13,334 nucleotides of DNA from Acidobacteriaceae bacterium (GTDB lineage: Bacteria; Acidobacteriota; Terriglobia; Terriglobales; Acidobacteriaceae): positions 1-13,334 of the forward strand of contig PLKY01000186.1 of the NCBI GenBank assembly GCA_003140785.1. Direction: 5' to 3'. Of the stretch, positions 7,199 to 13,334 are shown piece after piece. The translations under genes were made by a program, and so were the position numbers. Within the stretch, counting starts at the first letter, position 1. Each line of letters opens with the position of its first letter. The notes below the pieces were generated by a model that made no database searches, had not been told where the DNA came from, and was given only the letters and a program-made list of their open reading frames with translations.

Positions 7199-8632
7199 AT
7201 GGCCTCGATTCCAGCCCCCGCCGCAACAGCCTTCGTCTCAGCCCTGCTGCTTGCCGCCGCGCTACCCGCCCACACCAGCGATACAGCTTCCCCCGAAACG
7301 GGTGCTTCAAAGATTCGCATCGTGCGCCTGAGCGAGGTGAAAGGTGCGGTGAAAATGGATCGCGCCATTGGCCGCGGCTTCGAACCCGCAGTGGCAAACA
7401 TGCCGATTGTGGAGAAGAGCCGTCTGCGAACGGACGAAGGCGTCGCTGAGGTCGAGTTTGAAGACAACAGCACCCTCCGGTTGGCTCCCGATTCGGTGGT
7501 CGAATTCCAGCAACTGGAGCGGTTGGCGACAGGGGCCACGGCCTCGTCGGTTCATCTACTGCGCGGAATGGCCTATGTGAGCTTGGTGAAGACACGCGGC
7601 AATGCATTCCAATTGCTGTTCGGCCAGCAGACCCTTGCCCTGGAGCCGGGCAGCCACATCCGTTTGGATCTGAACGAAGCGCAGGCAAACTTGGCGGTGC
7701 TGGATGGAACAGTGCGCGTGGATGGACCGGCGGGAGCCGAGGAGATAGCCAAGAAGAAAACGGTGACCTTCCATCTGGCCGATCAAAGCCAGCCCACCGT
7801 AGAAAAGGAGATCGCCTCTGCACCCTATGACGCGTGGGACCAGACGGCGACCGGATATCACGCGCGCACGGCTGCATACAGTGCGCTGAGCAGTTCTCCG
7901 TACACATACGGGCTGAACGACATGATGTATTACGGAAGCTTTATGGATGCGGGCGGGTGCGGCTCAATGTGGCGACCCTACTTCACGAGTGCAGCCTGGG
8001 ATCCGTTTTCGAATGGTTCCTGGGCGTTTTATCAGGGCGCGGGCTACTCGTGGGTATCGCCGTATCCATGGGGATGGACGCCGTATCACTCTGGGAGCTG
8101 GTCGTTCTGTCCCGGCGCGGGCTGGGGATGGCAGCCCGGTGGTGGGTGGAATGGGTTGAGCAATGCCTCATCGCTGATGGCGAGCAATGGGCTGGTGCAC
8201 TTGCAGCCCCCGCCGGGCCATGCACCACGGCCAGGTGAAACGACGCTGACGGCTGTGAATGTGAAGCCGCTGGTGCAGTCGCAAGTGGCATCGGCCGAGT
8301 CTTTCGTTTTTCGCAAAGATTCGGCGGGGCTCGGCATTCCGCGCGATCAGCTGGGGAAACTCGACAAGCTGTCGCGTCAGGCTGTGGAGCGAGGAACTGC
8401 AAGCACGCATATTTATCTCTCCGTTCCGGAAGCGATGAGCGCCGGGCGCGCGATGAACCCAGGCCTGGGCCAGGTCGCTGTACACAGAGGGTATGCGCCG
8501 TCTGCTTATTCCTTTGAGTCGGAGCCCGATGCACGCGGCGGCTCCGCCAATATTGGAAGAAGCTCAGGTGTGTCAGGCACCATGCCAAGCAGATCGGCTG
8601 GACCGGCGCCGTCGTCGGGACACTCAAAATAG
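7199..8632 (+). CDS. Exported FecR-domain protein with Trp/Tyr-rich repeats
   Basis: A 477-residue protein with an N-terminal signal (hydrophobic about 8-24, cleavage near PAHTS). A FecR-like beta domain spans about residues 39-175: IRIVRLSEVKGAVKM, then VEKSRLRTDEGVAEVEFEDNS and LRLAPDSVVEF, the usual pattern of FecR domains that are not tied to a sigma factor. Residues about 240-317 form an aromatic repeat: two 26-spaced units starting A/GW(D/T)P(F/Y)xxGSW at 266 and 292, each ending GAG(Y/W)xW. It resembles the aromatic domain found with FecR in acidobacterial exported proteins. The tail (about 330-477) is low-complexity, Pro/Ser/Gly-rich. No sigma or anti-sigma gene is adjacent, so classical FecR iron signalling is not supported. 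A surface or cell-wall-binding role is inference. It stands as a single gene, with 345 bp before the next. Confidence 0.82.
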   Translation: MASIPAPAATAFVSALLLAAALPAHTSDTASPETGASKIRIVRLSEVKGAVKMDRAIGRGFEPAVANMPIVEKSRLRTDEGVAEVEFEDNSTLRLAPDSVVEFQQLERLATGATASSVHLLRGMAYVSLVKTRGNAFQLLFGQQTLALEPGSHIRLDLNEAQANLAVLDGTVRVDGPAGAEEIAKKKTVTFHLADQSQPTVEKEIASAPYDAWDQTATGYHARTAAYSALSSSPYTYGLNDMMYYGSFMDAGGCGSMWRPYFTSAAWDPFSNGSWAFYQGAGYSWVSPYPWGWTPYHSGSWSFCPGAGWGWQPGGGWNGLSNASSLMASNGLVHLQPPPGHAPRPGETTLTAVNVKPLVQSQVASAESFVFRKDSAGLGIPRDQLGKLDKLSRQAVERGTASTHIYLSVPEAMSAGRAMNPGLGQVAVHRGYAPSAYSFESEPDARGGSANIGRSSGVSGTMPSRSAGPAPSSGHSK

Positions 8633-8977
8633 GACGGCGGAATCCGGTGACGCGCTGCATGAGCATGCCCGGGGAACGAGCACGACATTGGACCCGGTTT
8701 CTCTTTTTGCTTCCGTTGGGCGAATTGCGATTTGAGTCAATCGATCAAAGGCATCTGTCTTTGGCGTGACCATGCGGATGCGAATTTGCTGCAACCGTCT
8801 GCGAATCGGCGATTGACGATTTCTTCTCCCAAAAACCACTCAATCGAATGTGCACAGCGCCCGGAACCGAGAAGTGCGTGGCTAGATCGAGAGCCCAACA
8901 GTGGCTTTATCCGCAAGCCGAAGTGTTTTTGGTTGGAAACAGCCAACTCCGCAAGCAGAAGAGGAATCCGCTTATGT
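8633..8977. other. 345-bp non-coding spacer between FecR-like and LEA-like genes
   Basis: No credible gene. An open frame entering from 8732 into the downstream gene has non-protein-like composition. Short dyads are present: GCATG-AG-CATGC (8657-8668) and TTTGA (8731-8735) with TCAAA (8745-8749), the latter overlapping TTGAGTCAA. These might be operator sites. I see no well-spaced -35/-10 pair. Confidence 0.5.
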
Positions 8978-9277
8978 ATGACTAAGAAATGGGAAATGTC
9001 GGCATTGTTTCTCGGTGCCGCTCTACTGTGTGGATCGGTCGTCGGGTGGAGCGAGCAACCTACGCCAGCGCAGGACAACGGCCCGAAGCAGGATATGAAG
9101 GACGCAGGGCACGAGACCAAAGACGCTACGAAGGATGCAGCGCACGGCACAAAACAGGGAACGAAAAAGGCCTACCACTCGACCAAGAGAGGAACGAAGA
9201 AGGCCTGGCACAAGACGAAAGACACTTCGAAGGGCGCGGTGAATGGAGCCAAGGAGGGCGCAAAGCAGCCGGAATAG
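8978..9277 (+). CDS. Small exported protein of five 11-residue LEA-like repeats
   Basis: A 99-residue protein. MTKKWEMSALFLGAALLCG is a clear signal sequence with cleavage around VVGWS (24-25). After a short linker the whole mature C-terminal half (45-99) is five consecutive 11-mers: HETKDATKDAA, HGTKQGTKKAY, HSTKRGTKKAW, HKTKDTSKGAV, NGAKEGAKQPE. Pattern [HN]xTKxxTKxAx, rich in Lys, Thr and His and very low in hydrophobics, is like group 3 LEA or other 11-mer amphipathic helical proteins that are disordered until dried or bound to membrane or anionic polymer. Function is unknown; a desiccation or cell-wall/DNA-binding role is inference. ATG 8978 is chosen because it begins the signal. AAGAGGA lies 12 nt upstream, a little far; ATG 8996 is the alternative. 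It is convergent with the TonB-fusion gene, 49 bp away. Confidence 0.72.
   Translation: MTKKWEMSALFLGAALLCGSVVGWSEQPTPAQDNGPKQDMKDAGHETKDATKDAAHGTKQGTKKAYHSTKRGTKKAWHKTKDTSKGAVNGAKEGAKQPE
9110..9274 (+). repeat. Five 33-bp coding repeat units (11-mer protein repeat)
   Basis: The units start at 9110, 9143, 9176, 9209 and 9242. Units 2 and 3 are most alike at protein level (HGTKQGTKKAY and HSTKRGTKKAW); the first and last have diverged. This suggests growth by internal duplication. Confidence 0.75.
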
Positions 9278-9281
9278 AGGC

Positions 9282-9296
9282 GCCGTCGAATACGGC
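9282..9296. terminator. Weak hairpin between convergent genes
   Basis: GCCGT (9282-9286), loop CGAAT, ACGGC (9292-9296) sits in the 49-bp gap between two convergent stops. A T-run is absent on either strand, so this is a weak candidate for a bidirectional terminator. Confidence 0.25.
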
Positions 9297-9326
9297 ATAT
9301 GTCTGGGAGCGTGTCCGGGGCCCGAT

Positions 9327-11024
9327 CTAGTGCTGGTCGAGAGTGAAGACGACCTTAATCGTGGTTTGTACCTCGACCGGCTGGTTGTTCAGCATGTAGG
9401 GGCGGTAGTGCCAGGTTTTCACTGCGTCGGCGGCAGGGGCACGCAAGACGGCCGGACCGCTGATTACGTGGAGTCCGGCAATTGTGCCCGTTTTGGTAAT
9501 GCTCGCGCCTAGCAAGACGGTGCCGCTGACGTGGGCGGCTTTCGCGAACTCGGGATAGGCGGGCGCTGTTTTATGGAGCAGCATGCCTTCGGCCACGCCG
9601 GCCGAGATAGCGGAGACGCTGGGGACAACCTTCAACTTGATTTGTCCAGCGAATACCTGGCCGGGGATAACGTCGCCGGATTCAATGGCGCTGGGCATGA
9701 AGCCGGCTGGTGGTTCCTCCACGGGCGCGGGTTTCTTCATGTCACCTGAGATTCGTGACGGCGCGGAGAGCTGGGCGTTCATCATGTCGGACGAGACCGG
9801 TGTAGTTTGCGCGGGCGCATCCCCTGCTTGAAGTCCGGACGAAACCGAGCCGGCCGATGGCTTGGCCGTTAACCTTGACGTCGCCGGAGCAGTCGCTGCA
9901 TCCGTGGCGGACCTTTCCGCTTGAGCTGAATCGGATTGCGCTTGCGAAGCGGCCGGGGCGCTCGGTCGGGACGACGGCATGAAGACGAGCATAAGCAGAC
10001 CGATGATGACCAGGGGTACTCCTGCAAACAGGACCCATCGTACCCAGGGGCGGTGCGACTGAACGGTGTCGTCGGAATGGACCTGACGGAAGAGCGTCGG
10101 CGCGGGGACTGCGCTTTCGTCGGGGAGGGACGTGTGCGCGACAAGCTGCGGTCCGCTCTGAATCGCAACCGGTCCGGATTTCTTCTTTGGGGCCGGCTCC
10201 GCCGCTGTGGGCGAGCTCGAGCCGACGTCGGAGGACTTGGCGCCGGACGAATGCGCAGAGCGAATCCAAAGGCTGTCCCAGGCACTGAAGTCGTTCGAGG
10301 GGGATTGAAAGACGGGCGCTTCCTCGGGCTGGGATGGAGCTTTGGAGAGGAGCGGATCTTCGGGGCGAAGCTGCGGCTCCAATTCTGGCTGGCGAGACGC
10401 CGCGGATTGCGAAAACGGCTGAAGGTCTGGACGGCGAGGCGAGGCAGAATAATTGTAGGACGGGGCGCTGTATGGTTCCGATTCGGAGGCGGGCTGGGCG
10501 GTTTGCGCTTCGGGGGAGATTGGCGCGTTAACCGGCTCAGCAACGAGAAAGTCCGCGGGATTGATCGATTCCAGATCTTCCGGAAGGGCGACCGGAACCT
10601 CGGGCGCCTCAGCGGCCGCAGGCGCTTCGCTGCAATCTTCGGGAAGGGGCAGGAAGTCGCGTGCGCCGGCGCGCATGCACTCCCGCAAAAGCTCCGGATC
10701 GTTCCGCATCGAATAGACCATTACGATGGCAGTGTTGAAGGCGGCGATGGTTTCGACGATTTGGAGCGCGTAGCTCTGATCGCTGTCGACGTCGATCATG
10801 ACAACGTCGAAATTTTCTTCCATCATTTGCGGGATATCGGCGAGGTTCGCCGGATAGTCGATGAATTCGCGGACGGTGCGGGCTTCAGAGCCAGTGAGCG
10901 CTTTGGCCATGACGCTTCGGTGCGCGGCATTTGGCCCAATGAGGGCGATGAGGGCAGTCTTGGGGCTAGCGAGTTCGAGGTTGGGATCCGGAAGGGTGGT
11001 CGACATTTCAGTTCTGCCGCTCAT
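9327..11024 (-). CDS. Fusion of CpaE-type pseudo-receiver, membrane helix and TonB C-terminal domain
   Basis: A 565-residue protein with three parts. Residues about 22-128 are a receiver-like fold of the CpaE/atypical kind (FDVVMIDVDSDQSYAL with Asp78/80; AIVMVYSMRNDPELLRECMRAGARDFLPLP), lacking the acidic pair after the first strand (ALIALIGPN), so phosphorylation is doubtful. A Pro/Ala/Ser/Glu-rich linker of about 200 residues follows, then one membrane helix at about 328-349 (WVLFAGVPLVIIGLLMLVF). A second Ala/Ser/Pro-rich linker leads to a TonB C-terminal domain (about 487-563: APAYPEFAKAAHVSGTVLLGASI, VKTWHYRPYMLNNQPVEV). The topology is receiver in the cytoplasm and TonB domain in the periplasm, where such domains contact outer-membrane transporters. 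No ExbB/ExbD is nearby. ATG 11024 has AAGGA sites just upstream; a GTG at 11063 would add 13 residues. The gene is alone and convergent with the LEA-like gene. Confidence 0.85.
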   Translation of the reverse strand: MSGRTEMSTTLPDPNLELASPKTALIALIGPNAAHRSVMAKALTGSEARTVREFIDYPANLADIPQMMEENFDVVMIDVDSDQSYALQIVETIAAFNTAIVMVYSMRNDPELLRECMRAGARDFLPLPEDCSEAPAAAEAPEVPVALPEDLESINPADFLVAEPVNAPISPEAQTAQPASESEPYSAPSYNYSASPRRPDLQPFSQSAASRQPELEPQLRPEDPLLSKAPSQPEEAPVFQSPSNDFSAWDSLWIRSAHSSGAKSSDVGSSSPTAAEPAPKKKSGPVAIQSGPQLVAHTSLPDESAVPAPTLFRQVHSDDTVQSHRPWVRWVLFAGVPLVIIGLLMLVFMPSSRPSAPAASQAQSDSAQAERSATDAATAPATSRLTAKPSAGSVSSGLQAGDAPAQTTPVSSDMMNAQLSAPSRISGDMKKPAPVEEPPAGFMPSAIESGDVIPGQVFAGQIKLKVVPSVSAISAGVAEGMLLHKTAPAYPEFAKAAHVSGTVLLGASITKTGTIAGLHVISGPAVLRAPAADAVKTWHYRPYMLNNQPVEVQTTIKVVFTLDQH

Positions 11025-11483
11025 AGGTCCTTCATCCTTCTTGCCGGAACATGGGGATAACACACGTCAAGTCTTTGCCGCGCGCCGTGCGTTCCGGGGC
11101 CTTGGCCGCTCAGGCAGACGCGAAGACCGTGCGCATAGCGAGCGTTGGCGATACCGGTCAGCCCGGCAGTCAGATTCTGCGGAGATCTGTGGGAAAAAGT
11201 GACTGCAGCCTGCAATTCTGATTTTTAAAACGTTGCAGGGTGAAGCTTTATTTATTCAATGCACGTGAACGGACTGCGCGGTGACCGGACAAAGCAAGTG
11301 CTGGTGGATTCCCCTGTTAAGGAATGGTATACGCGGGGCGGCTCCTGGCGTAACTCCCCGTTTGATACACGGACATGCCTTTCGTCACGAAGCAAAGCAA
11401 GGCAGCGCTTGCAATTTGGAACGAGGTTTGCTTGCGCAGTGTCCCAATTCGGGAATTTGCCCTGCGCGATTATTCTGGGATTC
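11025..11483. other. 459-bp divergent spacer between TonB fusion and GNAT genes
   Basis: The spacer should hold promoters for both flanking genes, but no box pair convinces me. The reading frame open from 11259 into the acetyltransferase gene does not look protein-like before 11484. It contains a 7-bp inverted repeat (11209-11239, listed separately) and a near-palindrome AATTC-GG-GAATT at 11446-11457, 27 bp before the acetyltransferase start. No tRNA or riboswitch was recognised. Confidence 0.5.
11209..11239. repeat. Inverted repeat CCTGCAA/TTGCAGG
   Basis: Perfect 7-bp arms at 11209-11215 and 11233-11239 are separated by an AT-rich 17-nt spacer. Arm centres are 24 bp apart, near two helical turns, which would suit a dimeric regulator. 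No T-run follows, so it is unlikely to be a terminator. Confidence 0.4.
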
Positions 11484-12044
11484 ATGACTCTTCGCACGGC
11501 TGTTCCTGCAGACATTCCCCGGATCGTTGCCATGGAGCGCACGCCGGGAGCGCGCCAGTTTGTGGGCCAATGGAGCGAGGAACGGCATCGGGCGACCCTC
11601 GCGGGGAGCGATGCGCGCTACCTCGTAGCTGAATCCTGGGTGAGCGAATCTGGAATAGGCGAATCCACAGTGAACGAAACCGAGCCGGAGACGCTGGAGG
11701 CTTACGTGATCCTGCGCGGGCTCTCGGAGGACAGCGGCGCAATCGAATTGAAGCGCATCGTGGTGGCCGCGCCCGAACGGGGGCTGGGACGCAAAATCCT
11801 GAGCGAAATAATTCGGATGGCGTTCGAAGAGTTCCATGCACACCGGCTCTTTCTCGATGTCTATGACGACAACGCCCGCGCGCGCCACCTCTACGAAAGC
11901 CTGGGTTTTGTGTACGAAGGAACAATGCGCGACGCGGCCCGGCGCGGAGAGACGTACTGCAATCTGCGCCTCATGTCGATGCTGGACGAAGAATATGAGA
12001 AAACAGGGAACAGGGAACAGGGCCTCGGCAAGGATCGGACATGA
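11484..12044 (+). CDS. GNAT-family N-acetyltransferase
   Basis: A 186-residue acetyl-CoA-dependent acetyltransferase; the substrate cannot be told. MTLRTAVPADIPRIVAMER is a typical N-terminal strand-helix. Motif A is KRIVVAAPERGLGRKIL (90-106), in which RGLGRK is the pyrophosphate-binding loop. Motif B is LDVYDDNARARHLYESLGF (124-142), with the usual Asn and the Tyr that acts as general acid. Between strands, residues about 51-70 form an unusual Ser/Glu/Thr-rich loop (SESGIGESTVNETEPE). The tail (EKTGNREQGLGK) is encoded by a 7-bp tandem repeat and is not part of the fold. ATG 11484 is chosen because the family homology starts there; its ribosome binding site is weak (GGGA only 3 nt away). 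It lies 90 bp ahead of dapA on the same strand; whether the two are cotranscribed is unclear. Confidence 0.87.
   Translation: MTLRTAVPADIPRIVAMERTPGARQFVGQWSEERHRATLAGSDARYLVAESWVSESGIGESTVNETEPETLEAYVILRGLSEDSGAIELKRIVVAAPERGLGRKILSEIIRMAFEEFHAHRLFLDVYDDNARARHLYESLGFVYEGTMRDAARRGETYCNLRLMSMLDEEYEKTGNREQGLGKDRT
12002..12022 (+). repeat. Heptanucleotide tandem repeat AACAGGG x3
   Basis: Three perfect copies at 12002-12008, 12009-12015 and 12016-12022 lie inside the last codons of the acetyltransferase gene. Since 7 is not a multiple of 3, gain or loss of a unit shifts the frame and changes the C-terminal tail and stop. Confidence 0.8.
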
Positions 12045-12134
12045 AGGACTCGATGGAGATTCGGAGTCGATGAGAGCCCTGTTTGCGCGCCATTGACTCT
12101 ATTTCCACGTCCCGCGGGTATACACTCACCAGTG

Positions 12135-13049
12135 ATGGAAACGACAGGGTGCGGCACGGCAATCGTCACGCCTTTCCGGGCGGACGGGGCCATCGACGAG
12201 CAGGCTCTGCGGGCGTTGGTGCGCTGGCAGATCGACGCGGGCATTGACTTTCTGGTGGCCTGCGGATCGACGGGCGAGGCGGCAACGCTGGACGAAGACG
12301 AATGGCTGGATACGATCCGCATCGTGGTGGATGCTGCGGCAAGGCGAGTGCCAGTGTGGGCCGGATGCACGCATAACTCCACGCGGACTTTGCTCCGTCA
12401 GGCAATGCTGCTCAGGAATGTAGAGGGCATCGATACGATCCTTTCGGCGAATCCCTACTACAACAAACCCAATCAGGAAGGCCAGTTTCAACATTTCCTG
12501 GCCTTGGCAAATGCCGTGTACCCGATCCCGGTGTGCCTCTACAATGTGCCTGGCCGGACGGCGGCCAACCTCGAACCGTTCACGGTGGTTCGGCTGGCGG
12601 AAGCCGCACAGAATATTCAGGCAATCAAGGAAGCCAGCGGGAACCTGATCCAGATTGCGAAGCTGATCCATCGGCTGCCGCGATCCTTCAAAGTCTTTTC
12701 CGGCGACGACAGCCTGGCGCTGGCCACGATCGGCGTCGGGGCGCACGGGCTCATCAGCGTGGCTTCGAATGAAGCTCCCGCCGAAGTGGGCGAGATGGTC
12801 CGCGCCGCGCTCCGCGATGACTGGGCCACGGCCCGCGCAATCGAAAGCAAATACGCAAATCTGTTCGAAGCCAATTTTTGGGATTCTAATCCGGGGCCGG
12901 TGAAAACCGTGCTCAGCCTGATGGGCAAATGCAACGCACACGTCCGCCTGCCTCTTGTCACACCCGATGGGGGTACACGCACGCGGCTCGAGCGAATCGC
13001 CGGGGATCTCGGCTTGCTGCAATGCGTTCCAGCCGGGCAATCGGAGTAG
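12135..13049 (+). CDS. dapA: 4-hydroxy-tetrahydrodipicolinate synthase
   Basis: Condenses pyruvate with aspartate semialdehyde, the first step specific to DAP and lysine; cytoplasmic TIM-barrel aldolase, 304 residues, near the usual 290-300. GTAIVTPF is at 7-14, GSTGEAATL at 44-52, NPYYNKPNQEGQFQHF at 106-121 with the catalytic Tyr109, LYNVPGRT at 135-142 with Tyr136 and the Arg141 that binds the substrate carboxylate, and IKEASGN at 164-170 with Schiff-base Lys165. The position of E. coli Thr44 is Ser45, a conservative change. SNPGPVK replaces the common PNPIPVK. A related pyruvate aldolase is therefore possible, but the asd-lysC-dapB neighbours favour DapA. ATG 12135 begins the conserved protein; an in-frame TTG at 12093 would add a non-family extension. 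No ribosome binding site precedes it. Confidence 0.9.
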   Translation: METTGCGTAIVTPFRADGAIDEQALRALVRWQIDAGIDFLVACGSTGEAATLDEDEWLDTIRIVVDAAARRVPVWAGCTHNSTRTLLRQAMLLRNVEGIDTILSANPYYNKPNQEGQFQHFLALANAVYPIPVCLYNVPGRTAANLEPFTVVRLAEAAQNIQAIKEASGNLIQIAKLIHRLPRSFKVFSGDDSLALATIGVGAHGLISVASNEAPAEVGEMVRAALRDDWATARAIESKYANLFEANFWDSNPGPVKTVLSLMGKCNAHVRLPLVTPDGGTRTRLERIAGDLGLLQCVPAGQSE

Positions 13050-13058
13050 CCGCTCGGC

Positions 13059-13072
13059 GCCATCGCTATGGC
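13059..13072. terminator. Weak hairpin after dapA
   Basis: GCCAT (13059-13063), loop CGCT, ATGGC (13068-13072) begins 10 nt after the dapA stop in the 114-bp gap between convergent genes. A 5-bp stem without a T-run makes it only a weak terminator candidate. Confidence 0.25.
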
Positions 13073-13163
13073 AGCTGTAATGTGCAACGAATCTCGTCCC
13101 CGGAACTTTCAGCTGAACAGGTTGTCGCAAACTCGGGCGCGCCAAACCACGACGCCATGAGAT

Positions 13164-13334
13164 CTAGGCGACTGCCAGTTCTTGCGACTCCGCGAACTCT
13201 TCGCGCCGATCCAGCACCGCACTCAGATTCATCAACGCTCTTGAAGAGCAAGCCGGGCACTCCCGGTTCGCATCGCTCACGCAATTGCAGTCCAGGCAAA
13301 GAACCGCATGGTCGAGCGGGATCGCCGATCTCTT
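13164..13334 (-). CDS. Small zinc-ribbon-like protein, C-terminal 56 residues (5' end outside window)
   Basis: On the minus strand a frame is open from the right edge to TAG at 13164-13166. It encodes 56 residues with a four-cysteine knuckle pair: C13-x2-C16, then C26-x2-C29 (CLDC, CPAC), followed by a helix-like stretch ALMNLSAVLDRREEF and an acidic tail. CxxC-x9-CxxC spacing fits a zinc ribbon or rubredoxin-like knuckle; the residues between (NCVSDANRE) include an extra Cys18. The function is unknown. It may be a stand-alone small protein or the end of a larger one. No in-frame ATG precedes the cysteines within the window, so the start is outside. It is convergent with dapA. Confidence 0.65.
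   Translation of the reverse strand, partial: KRSAIPLDHAVLCLDCNCVSDANRECPACSSRALMNLSAVLDRREEFAESQELAVA

Noticed and set aside
8732..8977. Upstream extension of the LEA-like protein
   Set aside because: Would bury the signal sequence behind 82 residues of non-protein-like composition.
9936..11060. 374-codon plus-strand frame opposite the TonB fusion
   Set aside because: Gly/Arg-rich shadow of the real minus-strand gene, whose receiver, helix and TonB domain are clear.
11052..11060. DnaA-box-like TTATCCCCA on the minus strand, with another poor match near 11190
   Set aside because: Single near-matches without an AT-rich unwinding region, dnaA or dnaN. Expected by chance.
11259..11483. 75-codon N-terminal extension of the acetyltransferase, and an overlapping frame from 11375
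   Set aside because: Neither resembles a domain. The GNAT fold begins at 11484 and the extension has no ribosome binding site.
12126..13145. 339-codon minus-strand frame opposite dapA
   Set aside because: Antisense shadow. dapA carries all catalytic motifs on the plus strand.

Overview
The window is GC-rich, densely coded bacterial DNA with no mobile element, CRISPR array or RNA gene that I can recognise. The gene content best fits an Acidobacteriota (Terriglobia-like) genome. That placement is inference. It rests on an NAD-type isocitrate dehydrogenase, an archaeal/fungal-type aspartate-semialdehyde dehydrogenase, a FecR-like protein with Trp/Tyr-rich repeats, and a CpaE-type pseudo-receiver fused to a TonB domain. 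There is no rRNA or other marker to confirm it.

Layout. (1) 1-495: the 3' end of an NAD-type isocitrate dehydrogenase gene. It is tail to tail with, and shares a CTAG double stop with, (2) a translationally coupled minus-strand pair (2242 to 492): a degenerate GGDEF protein followed by a twin-PAS protein, neither with an obvious output domain. (3) 2492-5774: the lysine/diaminopimelate operon asd-lysC-dapB. (4) 6008-6967: an exported TPR protein. (5) 7199-8632: an exported FecR-domain protein with aromatic repeats, preceded by a spacer with small hairpins and an 11-bp-phased direct repeat. (6) 8978-9277: a small exported protein made of five 11-residue LEA-like repeats. (7) 9327-11024 (minus): a pseudo-receiver / membrane helix / TonB C-terminal fusion. 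(8) 11484-12044: a GNAT acetyltransferase whose 3' end carries a 7-bp tandem repeat. (9) 12135-13049: dapA, the next lysine-pathway gene, about 6.4 kb from dapB. (10) 13164-13334 (minus): the C-terminus of a small zinc-ribbon-like protein that runs off the right edge.

How they work together. LysC, Asd, DapA and DapB carry out the first four steps from aspartate to tetrahydrodipicolinate, which feeds lysine and peptidoglycan DAP. Three of the genes are contiguous and dapA is split off by a block of cell-envelope genes (TPR, FecR-like, LEA-like, TonB fusion). The minus-strand PAS/GGDEF-like pair looks like a sensory module working through protein contacts rather than c-di-GMP synthesis.

The most unusual item is the pseudo-receiver-TM-TonB fusion. 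The LEA-like 11-mer protein and the aromatic-repeat FecR protein are next. I found no convincing defence system, secondary-metabolite cluster or mobile element.
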